Positions 34,818 through 43,818 of a DNA stretch of 64,000 nucleotides are shown piece after piece. This DNA is from an uncultured Sphingomonadales bacterium. Lineage in GTDB: Bacteria; Pseudomonadota; Alphaproteobacteria; Sphingomonadales; Sphingomonadaceae. The notes beneath the pieces are model-generated. The model made no database searches, was not told the DNA's origin, and saw only the letters and a program-made list of their open reading frames with translations. The first letter of the stretch is position 1, and each line of letters starts with the position of its first letter. Both the position numbers and the translations under genes were made by a program. The DNA is taken from assembly GCA_903832325.1 (NCBI GenBank), contig CAILBC010000038.1, forward strand, positions 1-64,000, given 5' to 3'.

Positions 34818-36242
34818 TCAGTTATATTCGATCACCGCGTCGCGGCGCAGATCGCGCAGATACGTCTGCGCGCGCTTGTTGACGCGATCGTCTTCCATCT
34901 GGCTTTGCAGCTGTTCAAAGCTGGGCCCGTTATCGACTTTGGGATCGTCGCGGCCGCACAGCATCAGCACGCGCACGCCATCTTCGATCGATCCGAACGG
35001 CGGGGTCGCTTCGCCCACGGCCAGCTTCAGGATGGTATCCTGCAGCGCGGCGGGCAAGTCGCGCGCCTTGATCTGGTCGTTGCCGACCACGCTCGCGCCC
35101 AGCTTTGCCGCGGCCGCATCGACCTGGCCGCAGCCGTGGATGTCCTTGGCCATCTTGGCAAATTCGCTGGCCTTGGCGGCGGCGACTTTTTCGACGGTGC
35201 CGGCGGGAAAGCTGATCGAAATCTGCTTCAGGCTGAGCACCGCATCGCGCGGATCGGCGGTCAGCACCTGACGCTTGTCGATCACATAGATGATCGAATA
35301 GCCGCCGGGCACTTCGATCGGGCCGGCCAGCTGGCCCGGGCCCATGTTGTTGACCGCAGTCCCGATCGGCCCGGGCAGCTGTGCCAGCCGGATCCAGCCG
35401 AGATCGCCACCGACCGCCGCGGTGGAGGCCTGCGAATACTGGCGCGCATAGCCGACAAAGCTGCCGCCCTTTTTCAGCTGTTCGACAATCTTGTCGGCAT
35501 TGGCGAGGATCTGGCTGCGGTTTTCGTCGGTGGCGGCCAGATAGATTTCGCCCAGGTGATATTCCTCGGTGCCCTTGGCCGCTTTCAGCCGTTCCATGAT
35601 TTCGCGCACTTCGGCGTCGGACACGTTGATGAACGGCTGCACATTGCGGCGCAGCAGGCGTTGCCAGGCGATTTCGCCGCGGATCTGACGCTTCAGCGAT
35701 GCGGCGGATGATCCGATCTGCGCCAGATAGGCTTCGAGCGCGGGCGGGTCCTTGCCCATGTTGTTTTGCGCGACATAGGAAAAGCGCTGGGTCACTTCTT
35801 CATCATCGATGGTGATGTCGGCGCCCTTTGCCTCCTGGATTTCCAGCGTTTCGTCGATCAGGTTGCGCATGACCTGGGCGCGCAGGCGTTCCTGTTCTTC
35901 GGGGCTGAGCTTGCCGGTGTTGGCATTGGCAAACAGCGCAAAACGCTGGTCGATATCGGTGCCGGTGATGATTTCGCCATTCACAATCGCGGTGGCGTGG
36001 CGATGGTTGGGGTCCATCTTGCCAAAAAACTGCGGATTGGACGGCAGATTGAGATTGCCATCGGCGTCGGTGGCGGCAGGCGGCGGGGCGGATACGGCCG
36101 GGGGCACGGTGTCTGCCTGCGCCAGCACGACCGAAGCGCCGCCCAGCCCGAGCGCCAACGCGCCGAACAGGGACAAAAGCGACACGGGCAGAAACGACAC
36201 GCGCAGAAGATTCAGGGGCAGCAGGCGGAATAGGGACGTCAT
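34818..36242 (-). CDS. surA: Periplasmic chaperone/peptidyl-prolyl isomerase SurA
   Basis: 474 residues from ATG 36242, with a signal peptide ending near VLAQA and an Ala/Pro-rich spacer. The SurA N-domain spans about 75-200 (IVNGEIITGTDIDQR). One parvulin domain is visible at about 210-310 (YHLGEIYLAA, GGSFVGYARQYSQASTAAVGGDLGW in outline, GGYSIIYVID). It escorts unfolded porins and LptD to the BAM complex. Directly follows lptD, which is its best known client. Confidence 0.94.
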   Translation of the reverse strand: MTSLFRLLPLNLLRVSFLPVSLLSLFGALALGLGGASVVLAQADTVPPAVSAPPPAATDADGNLNLPSNPQFFGKMDPNHRHATAIVNGEIITGTDIDQRFALFANANTGKLSPEEQERLRAQVMRNLIDETLEIQEAKGADITIDDEEVTQRFSYVAQNNMGKDPPALEAYLAQIGSSAASLKRQIRGEIAWQRLLRRNVQPFINVSDAEVREIMERLKAAKGTEEYHLGEIYLAATDENRSQILANADKIVEQLKKGGSFVGYARQYSQASTAAVGGDLGWIRLAQLPGPIGTAVNNMGPGQLAGPIEVPGGYSIIYVIDKRQVLTADPRDAVLSLKQISISFPAGTVEKVAAAKASEFAKMAKDIHGCGQVDAAAAKLGASVVGNDQIKARDLPAALQDTILKLAVGEATPPFGSIEDGVRVLMLCGRDDPKVDNGPSFEQLQSQMEDDRVNKRAQTYLRDLRRDAVIEYN

Positions 36243-36447
36243 GGCAGTCGATCGATCCTGTTCATGGCACCCCGGCAGAGGCGCGCCATCAAGCCCTTGA
36301 AGCGTTTTGCCGAAACTGTCCATTTCGGCTTAACCAAGGCTGAGCGACACGCGCGATAGCGCCTTTGCCGGCAGTAGGGAAGGTTTTCGGGGCAAAAACC
36401 GGTTGGGTGCAGGATCAACCCGGCGTCACCTCTGTAGCAGCATCAGA

Positions 36448-38820
36448 TCAGCGCGTTCCGATGTTCTTGAGCGACAGCGTCAGGGCATAGGAATTGCCGC
36501 GCACCGCGTCGCCCGTGGTGACATAATCGCGCCGCCAGGTGAACGCGACATCAAGGCAGCCATCGGTATAAGCCAGGCCCAGGCGATGGCGGATCAGCTG
36601 GAATCCGTTCGATCCGTTGATCGGGTCATCCGCCTTGGTCGTCATGTTGACGATGGCCGATCCGAACAGCGACCAGTAATGGGCAAAGGCGGCGCGGCCC
36701 GAAACGCGCAGTTCCTTGCTGTCCTGCAGATCGCCATAGACCAGCGGAATGCTGCGATTGAGCGCGATATAGCCGATTTCGGCGTAAGTGCGGTGGTCGC
36801 CAACGGTCGCATCGAATTCGTTGCGCCGCAGTTGCAGCGTGTCCTTGTCGAGCTGAAACCGTTCGGTCAGTTGCACCACATCGCGAAACCGCACTTCGGC
36901 GCGGCCGACGATATCGGAAAAGCGGTTGGCCAGCCCGGTGCCGGTGGGCACCAGCGCATCCTGCGTGGAAAAGCGATAGGATTCGCCGATCGTGGCCGAG
37001 GCGCGCCAGCCGGGCCGTGTAAAGCGCCAATCCAGCCCATAAGTCACGCGCACGCCGTCTTCGACCCGGTCATGGCCTGGATAGCGGTTCAGCGCGAAGA
37101 TGTTGCCGTCTTCGAGTTCGAGCGCGCGCGAATCCTCGTTGGCGATGGCCAGATTGCGCAAATGCGGCGTGGCGACGATCTGCACTTCGGGGGTCAGCAC
37201 CTGGGTGCCGCCCAGAAACGATCCGACCAGCGGCCATTTCATGTCGATCGCGGCGGTGGCGATGCCGCGCGCCTGCCACCCGGGCAGGCCCTGATCGACC
37301 GGATTGGTGGTGAGCGCGGTATCGCTGGCGTGATAGATATCGCCGCGCAGCAGCGTGGTCAGCGTCAGTTCCTGCCCGCCCGCGGTGATCGTGTGCAGGT
37401 TCCAGGTGGCGCTGGCCAGGGCGCGCTGCGTGTCCTGCCGGTCGGTGCGGGTCAGCGCCAGCGAATTGACATCGATTTCCACTTTGCCGCCCAGCACCGG
37501 CATGTCGAACCGGCGGCGATAATCGATGCTGGGCAGGGCAAAGGGCTGCTGGCTGGGGATGTCCTTTACCCCGATGGCCTGCACCGCCCATCCGGCAAAG
37601 CTGAAATAGCTGTCTTGCGAAATATGTTCGAGATCGATCGAGGAGCGCAGGCGCGTATCGGTCGACAAGTCATACCGCAGCAGAAACGTGCGGTCGGACA
37701 CATAGCGGGCCGATCCCGACAGGCTCCAATCGTCGCCCAGCTGGAACCGGCCATTGCCTTCGACATAGCCGCGCAATGCAAAATTGCCGGTGGTGCCGGG
37801 CAACAGCCCACCATTGGTATCGGTGGTGGCGTTGGTCTGGCGGCTGCGTGTGACATAGCCGGTGATCTGATAGGCGCCCTTGTCGGTCAGTTGCCGGTAA
37901 TGGCCCGACAGCATCGGAAGCGATTTGGAATAGAGCGTGCCGGTCAGCGCCAGATCGCGGTTATTGGCCAGCCGCCAGTAGAACGTGTTGGAAATCTGCG
38001 CGCCGTTGGTCGATGACAGGCTGAATCCGGGGATCAGCAGCCCTGAAACGGCGCGAAAATCCGATGCATGCGCCAGCCCGGGCAGCGGCACCAGCGGCAC
38101 CCCGAACACGCGCAGCACCGCGCCGTAATAGCGCACTTGCTTGGTATCCGGGTTGAACGTCACGCGCACCGCGGTCAGTTCCCAGCTCGGCCGTTTGGGG
38201 CAGCCTTCGTCATCGGTCACGTCGCAGCCGCTATAGGCGGCGCGGTGCAGCACCATGTGGCCCTGTTCATCGCGTTCGCTGGCATTGGCGGCCATGCGCC
38301 CGCCTTCGCGCAGCACCAGCAACAGATCCTGCGTGGCGCCGGCCTTGAATTCGTCGGTCAGGTCGATGTGATTGGTATAAAGGACATCGCCGTCTTCATC
38401 GACAAAGCGGATATTGCCGTCCGCCGTGATCGCCCCGGTCTTGCGGTTCCAGGTGACGGTGTCGGCGCGCAAAGATCGCCGGTCGCGCCGCATCACAACA
38501 TTGCCGATGGCCGTGGCGACATCGCCTTCCCGGTCATACGTCACCTTTTCGGCGGCAAAGCGCACCAGATCGGATTCGCCGGGGGTGGCTGAAGCGGGGG
38601 TGGCTGAAGCAGGGGTGGCTGAAGCAGGAACGGGCGCTGGCGGCGAATCGGGGGCCGGCGCGGCAAGGCCCGCCTCTGGCGGCGCCATCGGGGCGGCATG
38701 GGCAGCATCAAACGCAGGCGCAAAGGCGGCCATGCCCGCAAGGGCAAGCAGCGCTGTGGAATGGCGCGCCCGCACGCGCAGGGAAAAGGCAGGGCCCTGG
38801 GGCCGCGTCTGGGGTCGCAT
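36448..38820 (-). CDS. lptD: LPS-assembly protein LptD
   Basis: 790 residues from ATG 38820, with AGGCAAG upstream. A signal peptide ends at AHAAP. Then comes an Ala/Pro-rich segment with three ASATP repeats, an OstA/LptA-like jellyroll (SDLVRFAAEKVTYDREGD, RRDRRSLRADTV), and a 26-strand barrel. Cysteines in YSGCDVTDDEGC and TDGCLDV could form the inter-domain disulfides seen in the family. LptD with LptE inserts lipopolysaccharide or, in sphingomonads, other outer-leaflet lipids into the outer membrane. First gene of the four-gene unit. Confidence 0.96.
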   Translation of the reverse strand: MRPQTRPQGPAFSLRVRARHSTALLALAGMAAFAPAFDAAHAAPMAPPEAGLAAPAPDSPPAPVPASATPASATPASATPGESDLVRFAAEKVTYDREGDVATAIGNVVMRRDRRSLRADTVTWNRKTGAITADGNIRFVDEDGDVLYTNHIDLTDEFKAGATQDLLLVLREGGRMAANASERDEQGHMVLHRAAYSGCDVTDDEGCPKRPSWELTAVRVTFNPDTKQVRYYGAVLRVFGVPLVPLPGLAHASDFRAVSGLLIPGFSLSSTNGAQISNTFYWRLANNRDLALTGTLYSKSLPMLSGHYRQLTDKGAYQITGYVTRSRQTNATTDTNGGLLPGTTGNFALRGYVEGNGRFQLGDDWSLSGSARYVSDRTFLLRYDLSTDTRLRSSIDLEHISQDSYFSFAGWAVQAIGVKDIPSQQPFALPSIDYRRRFDMPVLGGKVEIDVNSLALTRTDRQDTQRALASATWNLHTITAGGQELTLTTLLRGDIYHASDTALTTNPVDQGLPGWQARGIATAAIDMKWPLVGSFLGGTQVLTPEVQIVATPHLRNLAIANEDSRALELEDGNIFALNRYPGHDRVEDGVRVTYGLDWRFTRPGWRASATIGESYRFSTQDALVPTGTGLANRFSDIVGRAEVRFRDVVQLTERFQLDKDTLQLRRNEFDATVGDHRTYAEIGYIALNRSIPLVYGDLQDSKELRVSGRAAFAHYWSLFGSAIVNMTTKADDPINGSNGFQLIRHRLGLAYTDGCLDVAFTWRRDYVTTGDAVRGNSYALTLSLKNIGTR
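38582..38626 (-). repeat. Three 15-bp in-frame tandem repeats
   Basis: GGGGTGGCTGAAGC plus A or G occurs three times, encoding repeated ASATP units in the N-terminal spacer of LptD. Confidence 0.9.
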
Positions 38821-38920
38821 GCGCTTGCCTATCGCACCGGCGCGGCTTAACTGCAAACCCACAATTCGCGGCAATGTCGCTATGCCCGGTTCGGGCACAT
38901 TGCCGATCAGGAGCGCCTGC

Positions 38921-40378
38921 ATGACCATTTCTTTCGCCCTTTCCGGTGATTCCCGCCCCCGCCTCGTTGCCCGTCTGGTCGGCGAAGGCCCGCTGCCGGC
39001 CGATCTGTCGGACCCGCTGCGCGAGGCGGCGGCAGCCAGCCGGTTTTCGGGCAAGGCCGGGCAGGTTTTCGAAAGCTTCGTCCCCACCGAATCCGGTCTG
39101 TTGCGCATGGCGCTGGTCGGCACGGGCAAGGCCGGCGGGACCGAGCGACTGGCTGCGCTGGAACGCGCCGGCGGCGCGCTGGTGGCCAAATACCTTACTT
39201 CGGGCGAAACCGCGCTGGGCATCGATTTCACCGGCAGCGCGTTGACCGCGGCCGAGGCGGTGGCGGTGCTGCTGGGCGCACGGCTGCGCAGATGGCGCTA
39301 TGACATCTACAAGACCAAGCTCAGCGACGAACAGAAAGTGTCGCTGACCCAGGTCATCGCGATTGCCGCGCCCGAAGGCAGCGAAAGCCTGTGGGCGACC
39401 GAGGCAGCGCTGGCCGAAGGCGTGGAATTCACCCGCGAACTGGTGACCGAGCCGGCCAACGTGATCTATCCGGCCAGCTTTGTCGAACGCTGCGTGGCGC
39501 GGTTTGCCGGCACCGGGGTCGATGTCGTGGTGCTGGACCAGGCCGCGCTCGAAGCGCTGGGCATGGGCGCGCTGCTGGGCGTGGCGCAGGGCTCTGTGCG
39601 CGAAGCGCGCGTGCTCGCGCTGCGCTGGAAGGGCCGCGCCGGCAGCCGCCCGACCGCCTTTGTCGGCAAAGGCGTGACCTTTGACACCGGGGGCATCTCG
39701 ATCAAGCCCGCCGGCGGAATGGAAGACATGAAGTGGGACATGGGCGGCGCAGGCGCCGTGGCGGGTGCGCTGCTGGCGCTGGCACTGCGCAAGGCAGAGG
39801 CCGATGTGATCGGCGTGGTGGGCCTGGTGGAAAACATGCCCGATGGCAATGCGCAGCGGCCGGGTGATGTCGTCACCTCGATGTCGGGCCAGACGATCGA
39901 AGTGATCAACACCGATGCCGAAGGCCGGCTGGTGCTGTGCGACGTGCTGACCTGGGTGCAAAAGACGTATGCCCCGGCAACGATTGTTGACCTGGCGACG
40001 CTGACCGGGGCGATCATGGTGTCGCTGGGCCATGAATATGCCGGTATGTTTGCCAATGACGATCTGCTGGCCAGCCAGCTTGATGCCGCGGGCAAGACCA
40101 GCGGTGACAAGCTGTGGCGCATGCCGATCGGCCCTTCCTATGACAAGCTGATCGACAGCCCGATTGCCGACATGAAGAATGTGGGGCCGCGTTTTGGCGG
40201 GTCGATCACCGCGGCGCAGTTCCTGCAGCGCTTCATCGGCGAGGGCGTGGCCTGGGCGCATCTCGACATCGCCGGCACGGTCTGGGCCGACAAGCCGGGC
40301 GCGACGCATGACAAGGGCGCGACCGGGTTCGGCGTGCGCCTGCTCGACCGCTATGTGCGCGACGTGCTGGAAGGGTAA
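38921..40378 (+). CDS. pepA: Leucyl aminopeptidase (M17)
   Basis: 485 residues from ATG 38921 with AGGAG upstream. The C-terminal catalytic domain has the dinuclear metal site in GKGVTFDTGGISIKPA and the signature NTDAEGRLVLCDV. It removes N-terminal residues from peptides, and in some bacteria also binds DNA. Divergent from lptD, about 100 bp apart. It heads a tightly packed group with DUF2256 and holC. Confidence 0.97.
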   Translation: MTISFALSGDSRPRLVARLVGEGPLPADLSDPLREAAAASRFSGKAGQVFESFVPTESGLLRMALVGTGKAGGTERLAALERAGGALVAKYLTSGETALGIDFTGSALTAAEAVAVLLGARLRRWRYDIYKTKLSDEQKVSLTQVIAIAAPEGSESLWATEAALAEGVEFTRELVTEPANVIYPASFVERCVARFAGTGVDVVVLDQAALEALGMGALLGVAQGSVREARVLALRWKGRAGSRPTAFVGKGVTFDTGGISIKPAGGMEDMKWDMGGAGAVAGALLALALRKAEADVIGVVGLVENMPDGNAQRPGDVVTSMSGQTIEVINTDAEGRLVLCDVLTWVQKTYAPATIVDLATLTGAIMVSLGHEYAGMFANDDLLASQLDAAGKTSGDKLWRMPIGPSYDKLIDSPIADMKNVGPRFGGSITAAQFLQRFIGEGVAWAHLDIAGTVWADKPGATHDKGATGFGVRLLDRYVRDVLEG

Positions 40379-40379
40379 C

Positions 40380-40475
40380 ATGCCTGTCGCGCCGGCCACC
40401 GCCATGGACCCCCGGTCCAACCGCCCGGTGGGTGGCGCAAAGTCGCTTGTCGGCGACTTTCGAAAGCAACGCTGA
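40380..40475 (+). CDS. Possible 31-residue ORF between pepA and DUF2256
   Basis: It begins one base after the pepA stop and ends with a TGA that overlaps the ATG of the DUF2256 gene. Its coding potential is unproven. The perfect hairpin AAAGTCGC/GCGACTTT at 40439-40460 lies inside it. It may only be a translational relay or an attenuator region. Confidence 0.25.
   Translation: MPVAPATAMDPRSNRPVGGAKSLVGDFRKQR
40439..40460 (+). promoter_or_regulatory. Perfect 8-bp hairpin ahead of DUF2256
   Basis: AAAGTCGC (40439-40446) pairs with GCGACTTT (40453-40460) around a six-base loop, 15 bp before the DUF2256 ATG. It could limit translation or mark an RNA-processing site between pepA and the downstream genes. 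Confidence 0.4.
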
Positions 40476-40633
40476 TGCCCAAAATGCGGCGCAAGGCTGA
40501 TCTGCCGTCAAAGCTTTGCGCCGCCTGCGGGTTGCCGTTCACCTGGCGCAAGAAGTGGGAGCGCGATTGGGACAACGTGCGCTATTGCTCCGACCGGTGC
40601 CGCGGCAATGGCGCGCGCAAAGAGGGCGGGTGA
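40475..40633 (+). CDS. DUF2256 small zinc-binding protein
   Basis: 52 residues. Four cysteines in two pairs (C15 and C18 in CAAC, C38 and C42 in YCSDRC) with WRKKWERDW between them match DUF2256, a small cryptochrome/photolyase-neighbour and general zinc-binding family. The TGATG overlap with holC suggests coupled translation. Function unknown. Confidence 0.85.
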   Translation: MPKMRRKADLPSKLCAACGLPFTWRKKWERDWDNVRYCSDRCRGNGARKEGG

Positions 40634-41067
40634 TGCGCGTCGATTTCTATCACCTGACCCGCGATCCGGCCGAAGCGGTCGTGCCGTCGCTGGCGCGCAG
40701 CGCGCTGGGCGCGGGCGAACGGCTGGTGGTGGTATCGGCCGATGCCGCGCAGATCAAACGCATCAGCGAAGAACTGTGGGCGCGCCAGCCCGATTCGTTT
40801 CTGGCGCACGGGGCCGCTGGCGGGCCGCACGATGCGCGCCAGCCGATCCTGCTGGCGGGCGAGCCGGTGGCGGGCAATGGCGCGCGATTCTGCCTGCTGG
40901 CCGATGGCCAATGGCGCGAAACCGAGGGCATGACGCGCCTGTTTCTGCTGTTTGGCGCAGACCGCATCGACGATGCGCGCGGCACCTGGCGCATGCTGGG
41001 CCAGCGCGAAGGCGTGGAGCGGCGATATTGGCGCCAGGACGGCGGCAAATGGCGCGAGGGGCCATAG
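40633..41067 (+). CDS. holC: DNA polymerase III chi subunit
   Basis: 144 residues from ATG 40633, overlapping the DUF2256 stop by one base. The N-terminal MRVDFYHLTRDP and the C-terminal RYWRQDGGKW segments are typical. Chi links the clamp loader to single-strand binding protein on the lagging strand. In many Proteobacteria holC follows pepA, as here with one small gene between. Confidence 0.95.
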   Translation: MRVDFYHLTRDPAEAVVPSLARSALGAGERLVVVSADAAQIKRISEELWARQPDSFLAHGAAGGPHDARQPILLAGEPVAGNGARFCLLADGQWRETEGMTRLFLLFGADRIDDARGTWRMLGQREGVERRYWRQDGGKWREGP

Positions 41068-41227
41068 GTCAGCGGGCATCTGCGCTGCGGCCCGGTCTGC
41101 GCCTTGCGATTGGCGGCGTTCCCGGCTAGGGGCGCGGCGATGGAGCAGGCCGGGTGACAGCCCGGTTGACCACAAGGCACACAGCGGCAGGGGCACGAAC
41201 CCCGGCGCACGAACAAGGATTTGTACC

Positions 41228-41650
41228 ATGGCGGTTACCCGCACGTTTTCGATCATCAAGCCCGACGCGACTCGCCGCAACCTGACCGGTGCGGTGACGG
41301 CCAAGCTGGAAGAAGCGGGCCTGCGCGTTGTCGCATCGAAGCGCATCCACATGAGCCGCGCCCAGGCCGAAGGGTTCTATGGTGTCCATTCGGAACGCCC
41401 GTTCTTCAACGATCTGGTCGAATTCATGATCTCGGGCCCTGTCGTGGTCCAGGTTCTGGAAGGCGAAGACGCCGTGAAGCGCAACCGCGACGTGATGGGC
41501 GCAACCAACCCGGCGAACGCCGATGCCGGCACGATCCGGAAGGAATTTGCCGAATCGATCGAAGCCAACACCGTGCACGGTTCGGATTCGGAAGAAAACG
41601 CGGCGATCGAAATCGCGTTCTTTTTCACGCCCGAAGAAATCGTCGGCTGA
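41228..41650 (+). CDS. ndk: Nucleoside diphosphate kinase
   Basis: 140 residues. It transfers gamma-phosphate between nucleoside triphosphates and diphosphates through a phosphohistidine in NTVHGSDS. RTFSIIKPDA, SERPFFNDLVEFM and the ending FFTPEEIVG complete the family pattern. Single gene with its own terminator at 41678-41702. Confidence 0.98.
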   Translation: MAVTRTFSIIKPDATRRNLTGAVTAKLEEAGLRVVASKRIHMSRAQAEGFYGVHSERPFFNDLVEFMISGPVVVQVLEGEDAVKRNRDVMGATNPANADAGTIRKEFAESIEANTVHGSDSEENAAIEIAFFFTPEEIVG

Positions 41651-41677
41651 TTTTGCGCAGCCGGTGCGAAACACGAA

Positions 41678-41702
41678 GGGGGCCTTTGCGGGCCCCCTTT
41701 TT
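41678..41702 (+). terminator. Strong factor-independent terminator after ndk
   Basis: GGGGGCC (41678-41684), loop TTTGCG, GGCCCCC (41691-41697), then TTTTT. Confidence 0.9.
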
Positions 41703-41740
41703 GTTGCATGATTTGCGCGGCAGAACAGGGGATTGCGCTG

Positions 41741-41980
41741 ATGATCGGGATGGGCGGGGGCGATTGCCCCTTTGAATTCAACTTTGACGCGGCAACGTTC
41801 AAGGCGGGTGACATCGTCAGCTATCGCGTGACCGGGAGCCTGCAGGACATGCCGTTTGTCGGCACGCTGGTCGAAGTGCACGATGACCACGTGATCCTGC
41901 TGCCCGATGCGAACGATACCGCTACCCGCTATCGCGCCACACGCGAAAGCCGCCCGGTGGTGGACGAAAGCCAGATATGA
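41741..41980 (+). CDS. Small protein of unknown function
   Basis: 79 residues from ATG 41741, with AGGGGA upstream; an ATG at 41708 would add 11 residues but falls too close to the ndk terminator. The sequence (GDIVSYRVTGSL, FVGTLVEVHDDHVIL) suggests a small SH3-like beta barrel. No family is assigned. Its stop codon touches a long palindrome. Confidence 0.6.
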   Translation: MIGMGGGDCPFEFNFDAATFKAGDIVSYRVTGSLQDMPFVGTLVEVHDDHVILLPDANDTATRYRATRESRPVVDESQI

Positions 41981-42030
41981 CCCTGCAATCCTCCCCGGGG
42001 ACGGGCCCGGGATGGGGAAGGATTGCAGGG
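41981..42030. terminator. Long palindrome between convergent genes
   Basis: CCCTGCAATCCT (41981-41992) is perfectly complementary to 42019-42030, with inner CCCC/GGGG pairs. Starts at the first base after the preceding stop codon. No T-tract; likely a bidirectional terminator. Confidence 0.55.
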
Positions 42031-42034
42031 AGAG

Positions 42035-43186
42035 TCAGGAATTCGGGGCGGGCGCCGCGTACCAGCGGGTGAGCATCAGCGTGACAGTGGCGACGCCGAC
42101 CAGGCCGGACAGGATCGGCCAGGTGAAGCTGGCGCCCAGCGCAAGCGCGCCGGCGGCGATCAGGCAGGCTGCGGCGCAGCCCAGATCCCACCCCGCCTCG
42201 GTCGCCATGGCAAAGCGCAAGGGACAGGCCGAATGGCGCGCCATGGCATACATCGGCGGCAGCAGCGTGACCTGGGTGATCGGGGTGATCAGCGCGCCCA
42301 GCGCGGTGGCGGCGACGGCGGCCACCGGATTGTGCCACGATGCCGCCTTTGCCAGCACGGCCAGCCCGGCGCCGCCATAGGCCAGCGGCACCATCGCGCG
42401 GCCGTGCCCGGCATCGATGCGCCGCCCGATCAGCAGGCTGGCGCCGGCGGCGCTTGCCCCGGCCAGCGCCATCGCCCCGCCAAACGCGCCGAACCGTTCG
42501 CCCAGCGACACGAACAGCGCCAGGTTCCACACCACGTTGACTGCGCCCGAATGCAGCCCTTCGGCGCAATAGAGCGGCCGGGCGTGCGCGATCACGCCGC
42601 GATCAACCGTGGCATCGCGCGCCACATGCGCGTCGGGCGCGATCAGCAGCGGCCAGCCGGCGGCCAACTGGATTGCCGCGATCAGCACAAAGCCGGTGAC
42701 CGGGCCCAGCCAATCGTGGATCAGCCCGCCCAGCACCGGCGCGACAATCGCCACGCCCGCCGTCGCCGCCTGTTGCAGGCTGACCTGCCGTCCGCGCGAT
42801 CCGCCTTCGGCAATCGCCGCGTTATAGCCGTGCCACGCTGTCCAGTAGAGCACGCTGCCCAGCCCCATCGCCAGCACATAGGCCAGCATCCAGCCATCGA
42901 CCCGGGTGACAAAACCCAGCAGCACATAGCCGGCCGCGCGCACCGCAATCCCGATCAACAGCACGCGGCGCAGCCCCAGTGCAATCGCCAGCGGCAGTAC
43001 CGCCGCGCGCATCACGAACCGCGTCATCACCAGCCCGGCAAAGGCGGCCAGCACCACCGGCTGCGACACGCCCTGGCGCACCAGAAATGCGGTCATGAAC
43101 AGCCCGCCGGTGTTTTCGGCAAACGATTGCAGCGCCGCATGCAGCGTGATCGCCCCCAAGGGGCCGGGGGGCTTGCGCACGGTCAT
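42035..43186 (-). CDS. Major facilitator superfamily transporter
   Basis: 383 residues from ATG 43186, overlapping the purN stop by 4 bp. About 11-12 hydrophobic helices. Sequences such as GLVMTRFVMRA and LGSVLYWTAWHGYNAAIAE resemble MFS transporters in the purM-purN neighbourhood. No substrate can be assigned. It is last in purM-purN-MFS, so it may be expressed with purine synthesis. Confidence 0.85.
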   Translation of the reverse strand: MTVRKPPGPLGAITLHAALQSFAENTGGLFMTAFLVRQGVSQPVVLAAFAGLVMTRFVMRAAVLPLAIALGLRRVLLIGIAVRAAGYVLLGFVTRVDGWMLAYVLAMGLGSVLYWTAWHGYNAAIAEGGSRGRQVSLQQAATAGVAIVAPVLGGLIHDWLGPVTGFVLIAAIQLAAGWPLLIAPDAHVARDATVDRGVIAHARPLYCAEGLHSGAVNVVWNLALFVSLGERFGAFGGAMALAGASAAGASLLIGRRIDAGHGRAMVPLAYGGAGLAVLAKAASWHNPVAAVAATALGALITPITQVTLLPPMYAMARHSACPLRFAMATEAGWDLGCAAACLIAAGALALGASFTWPILSGLVGVATVTLMLTRWYAAPAPNS

Positions 43187-43818
43187 CCCCCGGTCAGCGC
43201 GGCCAGACACCGGGCATAGAGCTGGTGTTCGGCAAACAGCACCCGCGCGGCCAGCGTGTCGGCCGTATCATCGGGCCGGATCGCAACGGGAATCTGGCCC
43301 AGCACCGGCCCTTCATCGAGATCGGGGGTGACCAGGTGGACGGTGCAGCCGCCATGGCTGTCGCCGGCGGCAATCGCGCGGGCATGGGTATCGAGCCCGG
43401 TGTATTTCGGCAGCAGGCTGGGGTGGATATTGACCATGCGGCCCTGCCAGCGGGTGACAAATGCCGCGCCCAGAATGCGCATGTATCCGGCAAGCGCGAT
43501 GAAACGCGCGCCCGCATTCAGCACTGCCGCCTCCATCGCTGCATCGTGGTCGGCGCGGGCCATCCCTTTGTGCGGCAGCACGAACGTGGGCACGCCTTCG
43601 GCTGCGGCCAGCTTCAACCCGCCCGCATCGGGGTTGTTCGACGCGACCAGCGCGATGGCAAAGGGGCAATCGGGCAGGCGGCTGGCATAGAGCAGCGCGG
43701 CCATATTGGTGCCGCCGCCCGAAATGAACACGGCCACCGGAACGCGCCGGGTGCCAGGTATTTTGATTTCCGGTATTTTGATTTCCGGCATTGCGATATC
43801 AGGCATTTTGGGGCGCAT
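43183..43818 (-). CDS. purN: Phosphoribosylglycinamide formyltransferase
   Basis: 211 residues from ATG 43818, overlapping the purM stop by one base. It transfers formyl from 10-formyl-THF to GAR. The AVFISGGGTNMAALL loop and the catalytic NIHPSLLPKYTG and PDLDEGP segments are intact. The N-terminus is extended with three near-identical five-residue units (PEIKI-like) coded by a 15-bp repeat, before the usual domain start. Confidence 0.96.
   Translation of the reverse strand: MRPKMPDIAMPEIKIPEIKIPGTRRVPVAVFISGGGTNMAALLYASRLPDCPFAIALVASNNPDAGGLKLAAAEGVPTFVLPHKGMARADHDAAMEAAVLNAGARFIALAGYMRILGAAFVTRWQGRMVNIHPSLLPKYTGLDTHARAIAAGDSHGGCTVHLVTPDLDEGPVLGQIPVAIRPDDTADTLAARVLFAEHQLYARCLAALTGG
43760..43804 (-). 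repeat. 15-bp in-frame tandem repeats in purN
   Basis: ATTTTGATTTCCGG plus T or C occurs twice (43760-43789), followed by a degenerate third copy (43790-43804). They encode the repeated IPEIK-like units at the PurN N-terminus. Confidence 0.88.
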
